64,000 nt of DNA from CAVWDI01 sp963793095 (GTDB taxonomy: Bacteria > Chloroflexota > Anaerolineae > Anaerolineales > UBA4823), in assembly GCA_963793095.1 (NCBI GenBank), contig CAWBYY010000002.1, forward strand, positions 558,001 through 622,000, written 5' to 3'. Numbering within the stretch: the first letter of the stretch is position 1; each line of letters starts with the position of its first letter. This document shows, piece by piece, positions 61,241 to 64,000 of this stretch. The notes under the pieces are model-generated. The model had not been told where the DNA came from. It worked only from the letters and a program-made list of their open reading frames with translations, and made no database searches. Both the position numbers and the translations under genes were made by a program.

Positions 61241-62216
61241 TTAAGTCGGGGTACTTCTGGGGGCTTATTCCTAATGCTGGTCCTTTTACGGTTATCTTTT
61301 CAGCTGAAATTGTCTCTCCAGGTTGAATTCGCCTGGCTGCAACCAGACTTTTTCCCAGTACCTCACGGTTTAATATCTCACCGCGAGAGAAAAATTTCTC
61401 CTTACCGGTTCCAAGTGCCATTTCAATCTGGCGGATATCGCGCACCATTTTCTTGAATCCGTGCGGTTCCAGGCTGGCTGCATGGTCAGGACCGTCCATC
61501 GTTCTGTCGATGGTGAGATGTCTTTCGATGATGCTTGCGCCCATAGCTGATGCGACGGTCGAAACAGCGATGCCACGTTCGTGACCAGAATATCCAACTG
61601 GTACTCCAAACTCACGCAGTTTTTCCATGAAGCGCAGGTTGATGTCTTCAAAAGCTGCCGGATATGTGCTGTTGCAGTGCAGCAGGGCGAATTCCGCCCC
61701 ACGTTCTTTCAGAAAGTCAACGGTGTGGCGGACCTCATCCATCCGGGACATGCCTGTTGAAAGGATGAGCGGTTTATTTTTTTGTAAAAGGTATTCCAGC
61801 AGCGGGAGGTTTGTGAGATCGGCTGAGGCGACTTTGTATGCGGGTACACCCAGATCGTCCAGAAAATCTGCGCTGTCCGGATCGAAAGCTGAGCATAAAA
61901 ATGTGATCCCTTTTGCCTGGCAGTGTTCGACAATCTTTTCATACGCCTCCTCGGGAAGTTCAACCTGCTGGAGAATTGGCAGGATATATCGCAGCGTTTT
62001 TTCGCCTGCATTTACGTTCTCCAGGTACTTCTTGGCATACAATTTTTTCAAGTTACGTTTTTGAAATTTGACCGAATCCGCACCCGCTTCAACTGCGACG
62101 TCTATTAATTGCAGCGCCAGCTCGAGGATCCCGTTATGGTTGACCCCGATCTCGGCGATAATGTATGAAGGCTGTCCATCTCCGATGGTACGATTTCCGA
62201 TTTTTATTTCGGACAT
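61071..62216 (-). CDS. neuB: N-acetylneuraminate/nonulosonate synthase with SAF domain (NeuB-like), N-terminal piece of fusion (frameshifted)
   Basis: Condenses a six-carbon amino sugar (ManNAc or a 6-deoxy-diamino relative) with phosphoenolpyruvate. 'YIIAEIGVNHNGILELALQLI', 'EAGADSVKFQKRNLKKLY', 'FLCSAFDPDSADFLDDLGVPAYKVAS', 'NKPLILSTGMS', 'ALLHCNSTYPA' and 'VGYSGHERGI' cover the TIM barrel (about 15-270). The SAF antifreeze-like domain is at about 285-345 ('SLVAARRIQPGETISAEKITVK'). Start supported by AGGAG seven bases upstream. After 'LDRDLG' the frame is wrong and the true continuation is at 60293-61240. Which nonulosonate is made cannot be read directly. Confidence 0.92.
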   Translation of the reverse strand: MSEIKIGNRTIGDGQPSYIIAEIGVNHNGILELALQLIDVAVEAGADSVKFQKRNLKKLYAKKYLENVNAGEKTLRYILPILQQVELPEEAYEKIVEHCQAKGITFLCSAFDPDSADFLDDLGVPAYKVASADLTNLPLLEYLLQKNKPLILSTGMSRMDEVRHTVDFLKERGAEFALLHCNSTYPAAFEDINLRFMEKLREFGVPVGYSGHERGIAVSTVASAMGASIIERHLTIDRTMDGPDHAASLEPHGFKKMVRDIRQIEMALGTGKEKFFSRGEILNREVLGKSLVAARRIQPGETISAEKITVKGPALGISPQKYPDLIGRKAERVIEEDEPFLDRDLGIFNKFRYRKSPADGFRFYCPFPRLCRDAHIPAAHA

Positions 62217-62271
62217 AGGATTTCTCCTTATTGAGCGATTTTGTATATAGGTAGAAAGACGGAATATTTAA

Positions 62272-63024
62272 TTATTTGATCCTGAATCCCAGGTCTTCGA
62301 ATTTGATGTCTCCGTTTTCGATTAAACACTCAGCGCGCTGCCAGTCATCCGGAGAATCGATATCGATCCATTCATCTGGGTTAATTATCAGGGGCATGAT
62401 CCAGTCACCGGTCATGGAATTTTTAATAGTCACTGTTCTCGCCCATGCCGCATCGACGTATCCAGTCTGCCAGTAAACATCAGGCAGTGCCTGGCGGGGC
62501 AGGTTGTAGGGTTCGGAATACTCGGTTTCCATTATCGGCTGCATGAATCCATCCGGTTTTATGTACCACATCTTGAACGGATTCTGAAAAGGGATACAAA
62601 CAGTTCGGATTGAATCTGCTTCGGGCCGGGAAATTAACCGGTAAACTGCCTCATCGATATGGCTGACGCGCCGGAAAGGGGAGGTAGGCCGTAACTGCAC
62701 AAAGATATCCGGCTGGTAGTTCTCATTCTCCTTCAGCCATTGCAGCGCGTGTGTGTATACTGGGAGGTCAGGTGTGTCATCCCGGGCTAATTCAGCGGGT
62801 CGGATAAATGGTACCTGGGCTCCATACTGTTGTGATAGATTCGCAATTTCGGAATCATCTGTTGATACAATTGTGCGGGTAACAGTCTTTGCCGCAAGGC
62901 TTGCCGCGATGCTGTAAGCGATCAGGGGATGTCCGGCAAATAGTCGTATATTTTTACGGGGGATGCTTTTTGATCCACCCCGGGCAGGGATAATGGTGAG
63001 GACTTCAGTCACCAGGCTGTCCAT
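62272..63024 (-). CDS. neuA: acylneuraminate cytidylyltransferase (CMP-nonulosonate synthetase)
   Basis: 250 residues. 'TIIPARGGSKSIPRKNIRLFAGHPLIAYSI' (CTP-binding start), 'IVSTDDSEIANLSQQYG', 'PFIRPAELARDDTPDL', 'VQLRPTSPFRRVSHIDEAV' and 'EWIDIDSPDDWQRAE' are textbook NeuA. Activates the NeuB product with CTP for transfer. The ATG overlaps the end of the SDR gene by 16 bases, and neuB begins 56 bases after its stop, so the order is SDR-neuA-neuB. Confidence 0.93.
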   Translation of the reverse strand: MDSLVTEVLTIIPARGGSKSIPRKNIRLFAGHPLIAYSIAASLAAKTVTRTIVSTDDSEIANLSQQYGAQVPFIRPAELARDDTPDLPVYTHALQWLKENENYQPDIFVQLRPTSPFRRVSHIDEAVYRLISRPEADSIRTVCIPFQNPFKMWYIKPDGFMQPIMETEYSEPYNLPRQALPDVYWQTGYVDAAWARTVTIKNSMTGDWIMPLIINPDEWIDIDSPDDWQRAECLIENGDIKFEDLGFRIK

Positions 63025-63875
63025 CCGCCGTCCACCACAAGGTTCGCTCCAGTCATGTACTTTGAGGCATCCGAGGCCAGAAACAGCAGGGCGCCGTTCA
63101 TCTCATCCCTGGCTGCCATCCGTCCAAGAATTGTCCTGGCGGAATAAGCATGGACAAAACTGTCCTCATGATCGTTGAATACACCACCGGGAGAGAGTGC
63201 ATTCACCCGGATGTTTTTTCCTGCGTAGTAAGCGGCCAGATAGCGGGTAAGCCCGAGTATTCCAGCCTTAGTAACGGAATAATATGCTGGCTTGTATTGA
63301 GGCGGGGAATCAGGGGTTTTATAAATTCTCTGATCCGGCCCAGCGATTCCATATATTGAGGAGATATTTATTATAACTCCGCCGCCCTGCGCTAACATGC
63401 GTTTTCCAACTTCCTGGCAGCAGATAAATGCGCTCGTCAGGTTCACTTCAATGGCTGTTCGCCAGGATTCAAGCGGGTATTCCTCAAACGAGGCTGTCAT
63501 ATTTTCTGCAGCCGTCTTTTCTTTATTTATGGAGGTATGCTGCGGGTCAAACTTCGGATCCATCGCAGCGCTGTTTACGAGAATGTTTACACTTCCGAAT
63601 GCATCCACAGTTCTGGACACAATCTCTCGGACAGATTCCGGTTTAGTTGAATCAGTTTGAACAGGGATAACCTGAAAACCTTTTCCAGATAGAGTATCAG
63701 CCAGGTTCTGGGCAGCTCTGATATTTAAATCAGCAATGGTTACCTGAGCCCCGGCCTCAGCCAGGGTTCGACAAAATTCAGCTCCTAGCAACCCGGCGCC
63801 GCCGGTCACAATCGCGCTCAAACCAGATAAAGAGAATTTATTAAAAATGTGCTGGTTATTTATTATCCTGTTCAT
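63009..63875 (-). CDS. short-chain dehydrogenase/reductase
   Basis: 288 residues, SDR: 'AIVTGGAGLLGAEFCRTLAEAGAQVTIADL' (TGxxxLG), 'NILVNSAAMDPKF' (NSAA), 'VIINISSIYGIAGPDQRIY' (Ser), 'YSVTKAGILGLTRYLAAYYAGKNIRVNAL' (YxxxK) and 'TGANLVVDGGWTAW' at the end. Similar enzymes precede neuA/neuB in many nonulosonate clusters (Gfo/SDR-type, sometimes annotated as flagellin modification proteins). It differs from the SDR at 49114-49884. First complete gene of the cluster in this window. Confidence 0.88.
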   Translation of the reverse strand: MNRIINNQHIFNKFSLSGLSAIVTGGAGLLGAEFCRTLAEAGAQVTIADLNIRAAQNLADTLSGKGFQVIPVQTDSTKPESVREIVSRTVDAFGSVNILVNSAAMDPKFDPQHTSINKEKTAAENMTASFEEYPLESWRTAIEVNLTSAFICCQEVGKRMLAQGGGVIINISSIYGIAGPDQRIYKTPDSPPQYKPAYYSVTKAGILGLTRYLAAYYAGKNIRVNALSPGGVFNDHEDSFVHAYSARTILGRMAARDEMNGALLFLASDASKYMTGANLVVDGGWTAW

Positions 63876-63937
63876 AGTTCAGCCGCTTTTTTCTATGAAG
63901 TTCTATTTACCCGCAATAATTTATATATTGAGGGTTG

Positions 63938-64000
63938 TTATTCGGTTTTTGCCAGCTCTGCCTCGTTAACGATCTCTTTAGTTTGTTGGTTATTGGGCGA
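63938..64000 (-). CDS. C-terminal end of an unidentified protein (cut by window edge)
   Basis: Reading the minus strand from the window edge gives a 20-residue open tail ending '...QTKEIVNEAELAKTE' and a TAA at 63940-63938. It is in the same direction as the following SDR, 62 bases upstream of its start. Acidic/helical end with no domain visible; identity needs sequence beyond the window. Confidence 0.45.
   Translation of the reverse strand, partial: SPNNQQTKEIVNEAELAKTE

Overview
The window is a chromosomal piece of a bacterium, most likely a Chloroflexota (Anaerolineae-like) genome or metagenome bin. That placement is an inference from gene content and from secreted proteins that carry or end in a short 'YLPLVLKN'-type tail, a pattern I associate with Chloroflexi. 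I see no rRNA, tRNA, CRISPR array or transposase. Almost every gene serves synthesis, export or display of surface glycans, and almost all lie on the minus strand in long, tightly packed operons with frequent 1-16 base overlaps.

Layout. 0.2-2.6 kb: a YtxH-like small protein and a secreted M6-like zinc peptidase, converging on a bidirectional terminator. 2.6-15.3 kb: a lipid-linked glycan module read right to left, with a GT2 carrying an N-terminal PqqD-like domain, a GT4, a GT2, a WecA/TagO-type initiating transferase, two successive Wzz-Wzy pairs (a duplicated chain-length/polymerase module) and a very large GT-C protein. 15.3-33.9 kb: visibly AT-richer and mixed in strand. It holds a tandem pair of plus-strand GT-C paralogues, a decayed GT2, a 798-residue beta-helix surface protein behind a class I cyclic-di-GMP riboswitch with a terminator, a methyltransferase, a flavin oxidoreductase, a DUF362 protein and a 1146-residue multi-domain glycosyltransferase. 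33.9-37.5 kb: the dTDP-L-rhamnose genes rfbC-B-A-D. 37.5-48.2 kb: GT-C and GT2 enzymes, a secreted clan-A glycosidase-like protein, a Wzm/Wzt ABC exporter and a sulfotransferase.

48.2-64 kb is the most unusual region: a nonulosonic (sialic-acid-like) acid cluster. It has an SDR, a CMP-sugar synthetase, NeuB joined to a second TIM barrel, a capsule-type protein, a methyltransferase, an acyl carrier protein, an amino acid:carrier-protein ligase fused to a GNAT domain, an AAC(3)-type N-acyltransferase, a DUF4910 metallohydrolase, two sulfotransferases, a second cytidylyltransferase, a D-2-hydroxyacid dehydrogenase, another SDR and a DUF115 protein. My reading is that an amino acid is activated, loaded on the carrier protein, possibly N-acetylated, and transferred to an amino sugar of the nonulosonate.

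Ten genes are broken by frameshifts. Nearly all are repaired exactly by removing one base, giving family-typical lengths and motifs. This looks like a systematic consensus error (or, less likely, recent decay), so these genes should be read as probably intact. The pieces are listed separately and cross-referenced.
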